From Ligustrum vulgare (lineage: Eukaryota; Streptophyta; Magnoliopsida; Lamiales; Oleaceae), in contig OY743184.1 in assembly GCA_963555705.1 (NCBI GenBank), forward strand, positions 22,170,859 through 22,234,858: DNA of 64,000 nucleotides. The letters are read 5' to 3'. The notes beneath the pieces were generated by a model. That model was not told the origin of the DNA and made no database searches. It saw only the letters and a list, made by a program, of their open reading frames with translations. Positions 45,367 to 56,297 of this stretch are shown in pieces. Both the position numbers and the translations under genes were made by a program. How positions within the stretch are numbered: the stretch's first letter is position 1; every line of letters begins with the position of its first letter.

Positions 45367-46661
45367 ATGGGCAGAAACAAAACACCGCAGTCCAGCTGTG
45401 GGAGCTCGAAGAAAGCTGTGAGACCTACCCCCACTGCAGACACGCAGTCCGCCCCTGCTGAGACCAACTCCCCTGCGCGCAAACGAGCTCGAATTGGTAA
45501 AGGTTTGCACATTCTTCCACCCTCTGATTCGGATTTGAATGGGTATTTGCAATTCACTAAGAAAAAGGACAAAGAACGTTATAGGATGATTTGTGATAAA
45601 TACATCATACCTTGCAAATATATTGATAGGCATACCATGGAATCTTTGATATTGATAGGAATGTGTCTGAGCTTATTGAAAATATAGGTTGGCGTTCTTA
45701 TTTTTCTATTCAACTTCCTGCCTACATTGAACTCGTTAGGGAGTTTTACACCACTTTTGAATTCAAAAAGCCCAATGATTTCACATTGAATAGCCCTAGG
45801 GTGGTTCAATTCAGACTTATGGGAAAATATTTCAAACTTTCAATCACTGATTTCAATTTAGCATTTGGTTTTATTGACAAGGATTATGTTGAAACCGATG
45901 AATACCTGAATAGTGCATGTGATTATAGGGATGATTTTAAACCAGTTGCTTTGTACAGAACACTGTCCACCTCTAATTTCTATCATCCAAGCAAATCCAA
46001 AGATTCTTTCCTTCGTGATCCTGCCCTAAAGTACATACATAGGTTTCTTGCATTCACGTTTTCGGGTAGGAAAGACTCGGCAGCTGTATTGTCAAAATCT
46101 GAATTTTATTTCTTGTGGTGCATGTTGAACAAAATCAAAGTGAATCTTGGCTATTGGCTAGCCTCACAATTTGCTAATGTGCTGACTAACAAGCGTCCTT
46201 TAATTTTAGGATCTTTGATCACTCAGTTAGCTATTCATGAAAATTTGATTGATCCTATTAATAATGATCTTCATGTTTCTTGTGAGATGCAACCTTTGGA
46301 CTTGCATTGCTTGGAGATCATGGGGTTGGTTTGGAAGGATGGCAGCACGTACAAATTCCATGAACCAGGGCCCATTGCACCTCGGGTTACACGCACGATT
46401 CCTACCGCCAGAAACCCTGAAAGGTCCATCATCCCCTATCGTGCTTCTGCATCCACATCCACGGGGTCGGCCACGGGACGTGATGAGGATCGGTTTGATA
46501 GGATTGAGCGTCGGATCGTGAGGATGGAAAAAAATCAGAATGCATTCTTTGCTCACATGGGATTCAACCCCCCTTCGCCACCATCCAGTTCATTGCCACA
46601 TATCTTCAGGGAAGTCCTCTATCGTAAATTTTTACAATTTTTTCTCTTTTTGCAACATTGA
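45367..46661 (+). CDS. Element C ATHILA-type ORF1, one frameshift
   Basis: The frame starts MGRNKTPQSSCGSSKK at 45367, with a basic stretch RKRARIG. It shifts near 45645 (a T run likely one base short) and continues to 46661. The second part has ELIENIGWRSYF, YIELVREFYTTFEF, VVQFRLMGKYFKLS and FNLAFGFIDKDY, then WCMLNKIKVNLGYWLASQF. This is the pattern of the extra plant protein encoded downstream of pol in Athila elements (Pfam ATHILA ORF-1 / putative plant transposon protein domain). It has been discussed as env-like, but I see no clear signal peptide or transmembrane anchor. Function in the element is not established. Confidence 0.8.
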
Positions 46662-49600
46662 GGCCAATGTTTGGACTAAGTGTGGGGGTGGGAGATGCTT
46701 TTTGCCTTTTTCTTAATTTACACTTTCTGTTTTATTTTTAATTCCATTTTCTTTCATTATCTTTCATGTTTGCTCTACTTCAAAAAAAAAAAAAAATGAA
46801 ATGACAAATTGGATGAGTAATTGATTTCTTGTTCATTTCATCGGAATAATTGCTTTTGATGGGGATTGATCGAAGAGTGTGTGGGATTTGATGCGCGTTG
46901 ACCCTTCTTTGTGAGTTTTTTGAGCCTTTTGAGCACTTACATATAATCTTACACATGCTCTATCCTTTGATTGTGTGACTGTCAAGTGTAGTGGATATCT
47001 TCTAAAACTTGCTTTGTTATGCATGTTGAGATGCCTATTGGTAATTGAATGCACTAAATAAGTATGGGCGCTTAGGTGAAGCCAAATTTAGCTTTCTTAA
47101 AATGCCTACCTTGAAATATGCCACTAGAAAGCCACTTTTGAGCCATGGCCTTTTTGTTGAAAATCAACCACAATACAAGACATGAGCACTCCTATTCCTT
47201 GCTAATATTCCATTCTCTTGAACCTTGCATTGAAGGAATATAAACATTGAAAATCAAAGACCTGTGATGTGAAAGAAATGTTTGGGGATAAAAAGGTCGA
47301 GTTGCAATCTATACCTAATTGAGTCAGACCAAAGTTGATGTGTCATAACACCACTCTAATTAACCTAACTCCACTCTTTCTAGCATTTATTTGAGTTGAA
47401 ACCAGGATCAAGCAATGACCTATATCTCATAAATGGATGGGAGCAACACATATAAACCGTAATTTGTGAGCTTTTGAGCCTATGAGCTTTTCTTATCTTT
47501 ATATTAAGCTCTTATTCTTTGATGTGTGTCCTGCATGGTTTGTTTATTCTTGGATGTGCTCTCTTGTGCATGCCGTTGTAGCTTCTTGACCTAAGTGCAA
47601 AAAAAAAAATTTAGTAAAGGCATTAGGTGAACCCAATTTGGCCTTCTTAAAGAGCTTACCATGATACATGTACCAATAGAAGCCTCTTTGAGCTTTAGCC
47701 TGTCTTTGGAATTTTGTTGCCACGTTACAAGCCATGGATTGCCGTTCTTTCATATTACCTCCATCTTGAACCCACAAGAGAGGAATTTCACAAGCTTGTA
47801 TTGATTGAGAAGCATGAGACAGCCTTAGCTTCAGAAAAATGGGAGCTTTCATTTGGTTCTATTCAATGTTTAAGTGATAAAAAATAAATAAATAAATAAA
47901 TTCCTGTGAAGAGAATAAACCCCACGTACATAATAAGAGTCAAGGGCTGAATCGACTAGATGCTAGGAAATTATGGAAAAGTCATATTGAAGGGTGGAGG
48001 AAGAGATATCGTTTTGAATTGAATCAGCTTGTGAATTATCCTCTCTACTTAGCCTAAATATTTTCCTTTTATCCTACCTAACCCGAAGCCCTGTTACAAC
48101 CAAATAAAGACCTTTACTTTGCACTTGTGTTATTGTTAGCTCCGGTCCTAACATCTGAGCAGTCTGTGGCAATGAATCCTCCATGCAGTGAGTTGAGTGA
48201 AAATTCTCACCCTTATACACTTTGTGCGAAGAGAGAAATACCTTGTGAGGGTGTTTACTCCCATTACATGTGCTTATGAGTGGTTTGAATTGCTTGGTCT
48301 ATATTTTGTGCCTTCAAGTTGATTGAAATTAATACCCATGTTGTAATTCATTGATAGTTGTTGAGGGGATACTCACGAGAGGTGAAAGGATATAAACTAC
48401 ACTGGGGTATGGAGTGATATGATTGAAATACATGAATTTTAAGTGAGTTCTTACGAAGAAGTTGATTATTTTCCAATGTTACGTATTTTAAAGAAATAAA
48501 TAAATGAAAATATATAATTTTGGGATATAAATTTTGTAATTTAGAGTGAAACTTATAAAAGATTCAATTTTATTTCTTTAACTCTAAATTGATTTTATTT
48601 GCTAATAATTTCATTTATTTAATTGCAGGTATATTTTCGATAATTTCAACTCAAAAATCCCTAATTTAATTGACCTGAAAAAAGCCCAAAATGGACAAAA
48701 ACCCATAAACCAGCCCAAAACATTTTCTTTCTTTTTCTATACCCTACAGCATTCTCGGCCTCTGGCATCTGGATCTTCTCCCTCAGCCGCTCTCCACTTC
48801 CACTTCCCATCTTCTGCAACCCATCTTCTGCAATCCTCTCTCTCGCGTAACTCAGCCTCTCCATTCTCTCTCTCTCACGATTCTTCTGTCTTCTTCACCT
48901 CAACCTCACGCCTCAGCCCCCACGGACTTCTCTCAACTCCCATTCACCAGCCTCTACAGCCGCAAGCCATCCATTCTCTTCTCTCTCTCTCGCTGCCTTC
49001 CTCTCGCTGAGACCAACCAGCAACCCCTCCTCTGTCTTCTCTCAATTCCATCAACCACCAGCCATCCTCTTCCCAACCCAGCTCTGTCTTCCCAGCCTCT
49101 GCACAGCAAACTCGCAGCCTCCTCTCCCTTTCACCACTTCAGCCGCAACCTTGAACCTTCTTCCAGCCATCTCCCCGTCGCCAGCAACCGCTCAGCGCCA
49201 GCAGCAACCTCGCCAGCAACCTCTCACGCAGCAGCAACAGCTTCATTTTGGCAGCAGGCTGAGGAGAATTGCAAGCTAACATTTTGGGTGTTTTGTTCTA
49301 GCGTTGCCTTGATTTTTTATTTGTTGCAGTTAATTATTTTCATAATTTCAGATTATTGATGATTGGTTGAATTGAGATATATTTGGTTATTGAGTTGTTA
49401 TTTATAAACTTGAATTCCATCTTCTAGTAATGGTTATAGTTTGTTTGAATTTCATTTTGTTTAATTTAATTATGTCTGGCTAATTTATATTTGAGGGGAG
49501 TTATTCTTAGCTTCAATGGGTGTATTTTAATTTCTTATGGGTGAATTGTTGTTATTGATAAGAGCTTATAAATTGTTTTAAGTTTTCAAATTATTTTATT

Positions 49601-50362
49601 TGGATTATTGTTGCTGATGTGGTATGTATTGAATATGCACACAACATGCTCGACAAAATGCTGTAGAATAAATTGATTAATTTTCGTACTAATATTTTCA
49701 AATTTTATCGATCTCAAGAAATTCATGCTAAATCTATTTGCAAAGCCCAATTGATAGCGAAAGAATAACTCCACTCAAATTTCCCTTTCATTGCAATTTA
49801 ATTATCATCTTTTTATTCATTTAAAAACAATTGAAATCATCGTTTAAGTTTCGAATTTAGCAAATATTATTATACCAACAAAATCCTTAGGAAGAATGAC
49901 CCTGGATTATTGCTAGGCTATAACTTGACCCCTTTATACTTGGAGGGTAGATTTAACATCGAGTCAGAAGTTCACATAATTCCTTCAATGAAGATTGCCA
50001 AAAATGTATCCTTTTTATCCCACCTTACCCAAGCCCCATTACAACCGGTGTTAAGACCCATACTTTGTGTTCAAAACCATTGGTGGCTCCAATGTGATAT
50101 ATTAGCAAGCCTATGGTAAGAGTTTGCTATGCTTTGACCTGAGAGTGCATAAATACTTTACACCCTAAACACTTTGAGCGAATTGTGTGAATCTAATGTG
50201 AGGTGTTAAATCCCACCACCTGTGGATTTTGAAAATTTTGTTGAAGTGACTAGCATGGTGTTGAATTGTAGAGATAGAAGAATGGATGATGATGAGAGTA
50301 CATTCCATTAACTTGAGCTAGTTTATGCTTAAGGACAAGCATTGTCTAAGTGTGGGGGGATT
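46662..50362 (+). other. 3' non-coding region of element C with internal repeats and a second pyrimidine-rich block
   Basis: No open frame of note. A polypurine-like tract with an upstream stem-loop lies at 46654-46688, just after ORF1. Diverged duplicates are visible: about 47075-47160 against 47620-47715 (shared phrases such as CTTCTTAAA, GAAGCC and TTGAGC), and about 48055-48250 against 50010-50210 (shared TTATCC, ACCTAACC/CCTTACCC and GTTACAACC). A pyrimidine-rich block lies at 48740-49250. The end holds the true polypurine tract at 50348-50359. Confidence 0.6.
50348..50362 (+). other. Polypurine tract of element C
   Basis: AAGTGTGGGGGGATT lies directly before the 3' LTR start TGATAGGG (50363). 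It is preceded by a stem-loop, GACAA-GCA-TTGTC, at 50334-50346. Confidence 0.8.
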
Positions 50363-51828
50363 TGATAGGGTGCATATTTGCTATTTAATTTGTGATATTT
50401 CCTCTTATTACATTGATTTTAAATGTTTAAATTGTAGATAATAATCATATTTTATGACTTTTGGATTAGGTGGAGAATTGAGATCAAACTGGACTCAAAT
50501 CACAAATTAGAAAGAAGAAGTTTGGAACTCTAAAGTACACAATTAGAGAAGGACATTAAATAAGGCGTGGGCACGCCTTATTAATTCTGAAAGACAGCAA
50601 CCTCAAATATTTAATGGGCTGGACTTGTGGACATTATTTTACAATTCACTTTGGAGACAATTCCAACAACAGCAATTTTATTTAACATGGAATGCAGCAC
50701 ATGTTTTGGGCTGGGATTACTCAATTATTATTTGGGCCCAACCTAACCTAGATGAAATCTCGGCAGCAGACATGAGGTTAAGAGGAGGGGAGCTGAGATA
50801 TAAAAAGGAGGGGAGAATAAAAGGAAAAAGGGGAATTGCTGACAGAGGGAGGGGAGAAAGACGGCTGGGAAGAAAGGCAACAGAAAAAGAAAGAGAGCTG
50901 GGGACGAATTGAACAGGAAGGATCCACATATTTTTGATCGAAATTTGTGGAGTTTGACTCTTTTTACTTCAATCATTATTTCTTTTTTTTTTTCTTTAGT
51001 CTTTGATTGATAATGTATATGAGTAACTAATTTATAATTCCAGTTCAAGGTTATTCGAAGTTTTGACTCACAAGGATTGTGAGATCTAATTAAATTTATT
51101 CGTTTCTTTAATTATTCTCTATTTATATGTCTTTTGATTGTGAATTGAAGTTGTTGTTTTGATTTATTAATACAAAGTGCACGTTGTTTTAATTGTCAAA
51201 ACGATACTTAGCCAATTAGGAATCTAAATCCGTAATTGTTTAGGTTTTCTAATACAGGTGGCAAATTACATAGTTAATTATAGACTGATTTTTGACTCAT
51301 GTTATGAAGGCATGTAACCTAACTTAAATGAATCACACGTGTGGATTTGTTGGTTAGAATTGGTCGTCTCCCTAGGAATTAATGCTATTGGTAAATTAAA
51401 TCCTACGATCGTATCTAGGATTGTTCATTGATTAGGGAAATAATTAACGAGCGTCTCTTAATTATCGATAAAGTAAGGAGATATAGGTTATTAGATCGTA
51501 TCAATGACCATAACCATTTTAGAGAATGAGTAAAGGATTTTATTCTTGCATCCATGATCAATTCCGTGAATCAATACTGAGATTATACCTTGGACTGGAT
51601 ATTTGTTTAATTTGATATTTTCATTAATTTAATTCCGAAATTGTTTATTTATAATTTGATTTCACATTCAAAAATTCAAAACCCCCTTGTTTTTAATTCA
51701 TTGTTTTTAGTTTTCCCGAAGAATTAAATCTAACCAGTCCCTGTGGATTCGACCTTGCTTACCACTATTGCAATTTATTTTTATGAGAGCAAGAAAGTAT
51801 TATTATTTGTTGGATTCGACACCCATCA
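50363..51828 (+). repeat. 3' LTR of element C
   Basis: 1466 bp, nearly identical to 37416-38880 with about 18 substitutions and small homopolymer indels by hand count. It has the hairpin motif at 50562-50579 and TATA at 50799-50805. It is followed by AGAAA, the second target copy. Confidence 0.95.
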
Positions 51829-53321
51829 AGAAACCACAGGAAAGAAGTTAAAAACATGCTTAATTGAAGAAATTGAGGAGAAAAGAGCCAAATCTTGCAA
51901 AGACTAGAAGTTTAGGGACCAATTTGTCACTTCATGAAAGATGTGGACTTCTTGTGCAATTGATCAATGGACTAAATTGAAAGTTTTCAAAAGTTGAAGG
52001 ACCTCAAATACAATTTTAGAAGGACTTATTTTGAAAGAAATCTAAAAATTTGGGGACCAAGTCGACCGACATCGAAAGTTGGAGGACCTCAGTTGCAATT
52101 AAAAGAAGGACCAAGATGTAAGACATCCACCAAGATGAACCACGCAAACGCGTGGTTCGAACCAGTTGGCGCTCGCAACTCATGCAAAAAATTCAACCCA
52201 AGAGTTTTCATGTCAACCACGAGATCACGTGGTCAAAACTTCGAATCTGGGCCGAACCAGGTCGACCTGGTTCGGCCCAAACCCTGTCAAACGGGATCTA
52301 CACGTTTTTGGGTATTTTTGAAGTTTTGCTAGTTTGGCAATTATTCTTGCCCCTTTTTCAATTTAACACATTTCTCTCTCAAGTTTTCTTACACTTTCTT
52401 GATATTTCTCCCGTAATTATTTATTTGAGTTGATGAATGTTGATTAAAGGAAGAAATACCTACAACATTGTGGAAGAACATTTATATTTTGAAGCTACAA
52501 TCATTGTTGAAGGGAAGTTTTTATTATAAATCTTTATATTTCTTCATATATTTGAATCCATTGTTGAAATGATGTATTTAATTCTCGAGTTTTATTGTTA
52601 TTTCACTATGGGCTAAGTTATTTTGTGTTGGGATGATTGACGAAGCTTGACTTAGCTTAGTTGTTATTAATGCTTGCATTGAGAATTTAAGCTATTTATT
52701 ATATTGTGCATTTATTGTTGTATTAATTATCTTGCATTTATTGTGGCCAAATTTATGCTTGAATTTCATGGGATGTGCAATTATTGAGAAATTGTTGTGT
52801 ATTCTAGATCAATATAATATTTTCTCTAGGTTCTTGTTAAGGATAGAGATATACCTTAAACCCTAGATGATCCGTTGAGTTATTTTCACAAAGGTTTAAT
52901 GCAATTGGTGTGTTTTTAATCGACATAGAGATATAGTATGTTAATTCTACTAATGAGGATTGGTTTCACGTGAGAGAGGTAATTGACTAAACTTGAAAAA
53001 TCAGATCTAACTTGTTTAGTAAATCACATTTCAAATTGCATGTTGAGAATTCAATTAGGTGTTGGTCAAGTGGAATCAAGAATCTCAACACTCCTTTATC
53101 ATTAAGTTATCACCATTTTCTGCTTATTTAGTTACTATTGTGAATTTAATTTAAGTACTTGAACATTTCAAAAACCAAACCTTGTGGTGTTTATTGTTGA
53201 AATTGATTAAATTGGAGTGTAATTGAAATAGACAATCTTTGTGAGATCGATAAACTGGACTCATTTAGTCCACTATTACTTGTATGCGATACGTGGACTT
53301 GCGGTGTGTTTATAGCGAACA
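51829..53321 (+). repeat. 5' LTR of element B, right piece
   Basis: It resumes the B LTR after element C, begins with the duplicated AGAAA, and ends TATAGCGAACA. It aligns with about 60929-62461 but with clearly more differences than the C LTRs. It contains a perfect 30-bp palindrome (52249-52278). The 3' LTR has a run of extra bases near 61331 that this copy lacks. Confidence 0.9.
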
Positions 53322-53327
53322 AGTTTT

Positions 53328-53344
53328 TGGCGCCATTGCCGGGA
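53328..53344 (+). other. Primer-binding site of element B (tRNA-Asp type, degraded)
   Basis: TGGCGCCATTGCCGGGA lies six bases after the LTR. It differs from the tRNA-Asp complement seen in element C by one G-to-A change and one missing G. Confidence 0.75.
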
Positions 53345-53479
53345 TTGTTTCTATTTGAATTACATTTTAGATGATATTAGTTTTGACAATTAGTTACTTT
53401 TATTTCTTGTACAGATTTTCTTTTGTTTTGTGTAGGAAATCTTTTAGTTTCTCTGGTTGTTCTAGGTTGTCAATAGTGC

Positions 53480-55265
53480 ATGCGTCGAACTGGAAGTCTT
53501 GAACTAGTTGAATTAGAGACGGGTATCGAGGGAACTTTTAGACGTAGACTAAGGGAACAAAGGGAAGCTAGGAGACAACTTCTTATTGGGATGGAAGGAG
53601 AACTAGTTAACAACGAGCTTAATGCTCCACCCGCAATTCCCCCCAAGGGGTGGAATCCCACCCGGTTTTGATCCTCAAGCGGCTAGAGTTCAAGAGCATG
53701 TGGTTAATGAAGAAGACATGCTATTTGGGGATTCCATGAATCCCCCTATTGTCGAGAATCAATCAAGCATTGTCTATCCCTCCTATAATTGTCCAAATTC
53801 TCAACTTCGGCCGGATGTCATCGATTTGTTCTCCAACACTATCTCATTCTATGGGAGGACCTATGAGAATCCACATGCCCATGTGGCACGCTTCCTTGAG
53901 ATTTGTAGCAACTTCAACTATGAGGGTGTGAATCTGGAAGCAATTCGAATGAGATTATTTGTGCACACCTTGAAAGACAAGGCAAGAGAATGGCTTGATA
54001 CTTTGCCTCCGGGGAGCATCACTACGTGGGCAGAATTTGTCCAAAGATTTGCTACAAAAAAATTTCCACTTTCTAGAGTTGCTAAACTCAAGCATGACAT
54101 CACTACATTTCAACAATTCAAGATGGAGAGTTTTCATGAAGCTTGGGAGAGATTCAAGGCTATGCTTAGGAAGTGCCCAAATCGTGGAATCATATTGGGG
54201 CAACAATTCAACCACTTCTATGCCGGGTTAACTCTTCCTTGTCGTTCAAATGTGGGTTCATCTTCTAATGGGTCCATCAAAATAAAAAGCATTCGAGAGG
54301 CTTATGATTTGTTTGAGATTATGAGTGAACAAAGTGTAATGTGGCCAAATAGAGGTGCACCAAGGAGTTCTAGTGGTGCACGTGGGGGTGATGATTATGC
54401 ACTTGTCTTGTCAAAGATAGACTCCTTATCCAAGAAAGTGGAAGGGCTCTCTAATTCAACCTCTCGACCCGTCAACATAGTTCAAACCCCTCTGGTATGT
54501 GAGATATGTGGAGCTAATCATCAAAGCTCAATGTGTCCATTGGTGGCAAGTGGTTCTTCATCTACCGAGCAAGTTGCTTATGCTCAAAATTTTAAACGCC
54601 AAGGGTTCAATCCATATGCTCCTACCTATAATCCCAGTTGGAGGAGTCATCACAATCTACCTTATGGTAACAATCAAAATGTGTTGAATCCAAAGCCACA
54701 AGACAAGAAAGAGGGATGGGAAGAGGCTATCACCAAGCTAGCAAATCATCAATTGCAATATCAAGAACGCAATGATGCCTCTTTGAAAAATTTGGAGAAG
54801 CAAGTGGGCCAAATAGCAAAACTTTTCTCGGAAAGGCAACAAGGAGCTTTGCCTAGCAATACCGAAACAAATCCTAGGGAGAATGTTCAAGCTATTACAA
54901 CAAGGAGTGGGGTACAATTGCCCGAGATCACAGCTCCAAAACCAACAACTCAATCAAGCAAGGCTCCCATTGAAGAAAATGAGTCTATTCATACACCCGA
55001 AAAAATTGTTGAAGTGCCCAAGGAGAGTGAACCGGAATCATCAACATCAAAGGCTCCAACACCGATCAAAGCTTTTGTGCCTCCTATTCCCTTTCCTCAA
55101 AGGTTACAAAAGCAAAAGCTTGATAGTCAATTTGAAAATTTTTTGGAAGTGTTCAAGAAGCTACACATCAACATTCATTTTACCGATGCCTTGGCTCAAA
55201 TGCCAAGCTATGCTAAGTTCATGAAGGATATTCTATCCAACAAAAGAAGACTTGAAGATCATTAG
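53480..55265 (+). pseudogene. Element B gag, frameshifted near the start
   Basis: It starts MRRTGSLELVELETGIEGTF at 53480 and shifts near 53645 in a run of six C, after which a 547-codon frame continues to 55265. Gag motifs are FYGRTYENPHAHVARFLEIC, VHTLKDKAREWLDTLPPG, FATKKFPLSRVAKL and SFHEAWERFKAMLRKCPNRG. A zinc knuckle C-x2-C-x3-H-x4-C (CEICGANHQSSMC) is at about 54500. A proline- and serine-rich linker leads to the protease. Apart from the single shift the region is well preserved, in contrast to the pol part of the same element. Confidence 0.9.
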
Positions 55266-55268
55266 ACG

Positions 55269-56276
55269 GTGATGCTAAGGAAAGAGTGTAGTGCAATTAT
55301 TCAAAACAAGCTACCTCCAAAAATCAAAGATCCAGGGAGTTTTACTATTTCGTGCACTATTGGTGATGTTAATTTTAGTAAAGTTTTATTTGTTCTTGGT
55401 GCTAGCATTAATTTGATGCCTTTGCCTACCTCCAAAAATCAAAGATCCAGGGAGTTTTACTATTCCGTGCACTATTGGTGATGTTAATTTTAGTAAAGCT
55501 TTATGTGATCTTGGTGCTAGCATTAATTTGATGCATTTGTCCATTTTCAGGAAATTGGGATTGGGAGAAGCTAAAGCAACCACCCTGTCTCTATAATTGG
55601 CGGATATGTCCATCTATTATCCTCGGGGTATCATTGAGGATGTTCTTGTGAAGGTGGATAAATTCATCTTCCTGACGGATTTCATTATTCTTGACATGGA
55701 GGAAGATCATGACATTCCAATCATTTTGGGAAGGCCATTTCTAGCAATCGGGAGAGTAGAGCTCTTATTGATGTGCAAGAAGGGCAATTGATATTGAGGG
55801 TGCAAGATGAGCAAGTCACCTTCAATGTGTTAAAAGCTATTAAATATCCTTCGGAGTCCAATTCATGTTTTCGGGTGGATGTAATTGATCATCTAGTGGT
55901 CAACTCTTTCAACCGTGGGATTTTTAAGGATCCATTTGAATCTTGCATTGCCCATTCTTTGACTATCAATGATGATGATCAAGAAGCTGAACAAATGGCT
56001 CACTACTTGGAGGTATCACCACAATATCAATACAAGAGGGCCCCTTATTTTGAGGAGTTGAAGAAGAGTTCTTCACCGCCATTACCATCTCTCGAGAAAG
56101 CACCTACTCTTGAGCAAAAGCCTCTTCCTTCCCACTTGAGGTATGCTTATTTGGGAGAATCTTCTACCCTTCCGGTCATTATTTCTAATTCTTTGAATGA
56201 AGTGGAGGAAGGGAAATTGCTTCGGGTATTGAGGGAGCACAAAGAGGCTATTGGATGGACCATCTCGGATATTTGA
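55269..56276 (+). pseudogene. Element B protease region with 115-bp tandem duplication
   Basis: The protease start (KIKDPGSFTIS, then LGASINLMPL) is present twice, because 55311-55425 is duplicated in tandem at 55426-55540. As 115 is not a multiple of three, the frame is lost. Further on are [40 protein letters not shown] and, after a frame change near 55785, VTFNVLKAIKYP and SLEKAPTLEQKPLPSHLRYA leading to RT. In the first copy the catalytic LCDLGAS reads FVLGAS. In the second copy CDLGAS is kept. Stops at 55594-55596 and 56274-56276 also interrupt. Confidence 0.85.
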
Positions 56277-56297
56277 GGTATTTACCCTTCATTATGT

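Larger units (their letters stand above)
37416..51828 (+). mobile_element. Athila-like Ty3/gypsy element C, young and nearly complete
   Basis: A 14.4-kb element with 1465-bp LTRs (37416-38880 and 50363-51828) starting TGATAGGG and ending ATCA. It is flanked by perfect AGAAA repeats (37411-37415 and 51829-51833). The order is LTR, tRNA-Asp primer-binding site, gag, protease, RT, RNase H, integrase, long spacer, ATHILA-type ORF1, a 3.7-kb non-coding region, polypurine tract and LTR. The LTRs differ at about 18 positions by hand count (roughly 1.2 percent), so insertion was recent. It is inserted in the 5' LTR of element B. Confidence 0.95.

Noticed and set aside
45276..45633. Minus-strand frames opposite ORF1 of element C
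   Set aside because: Antisense shadows of the GC-richer ORF1 leader, with no similarity to any protein family I know.
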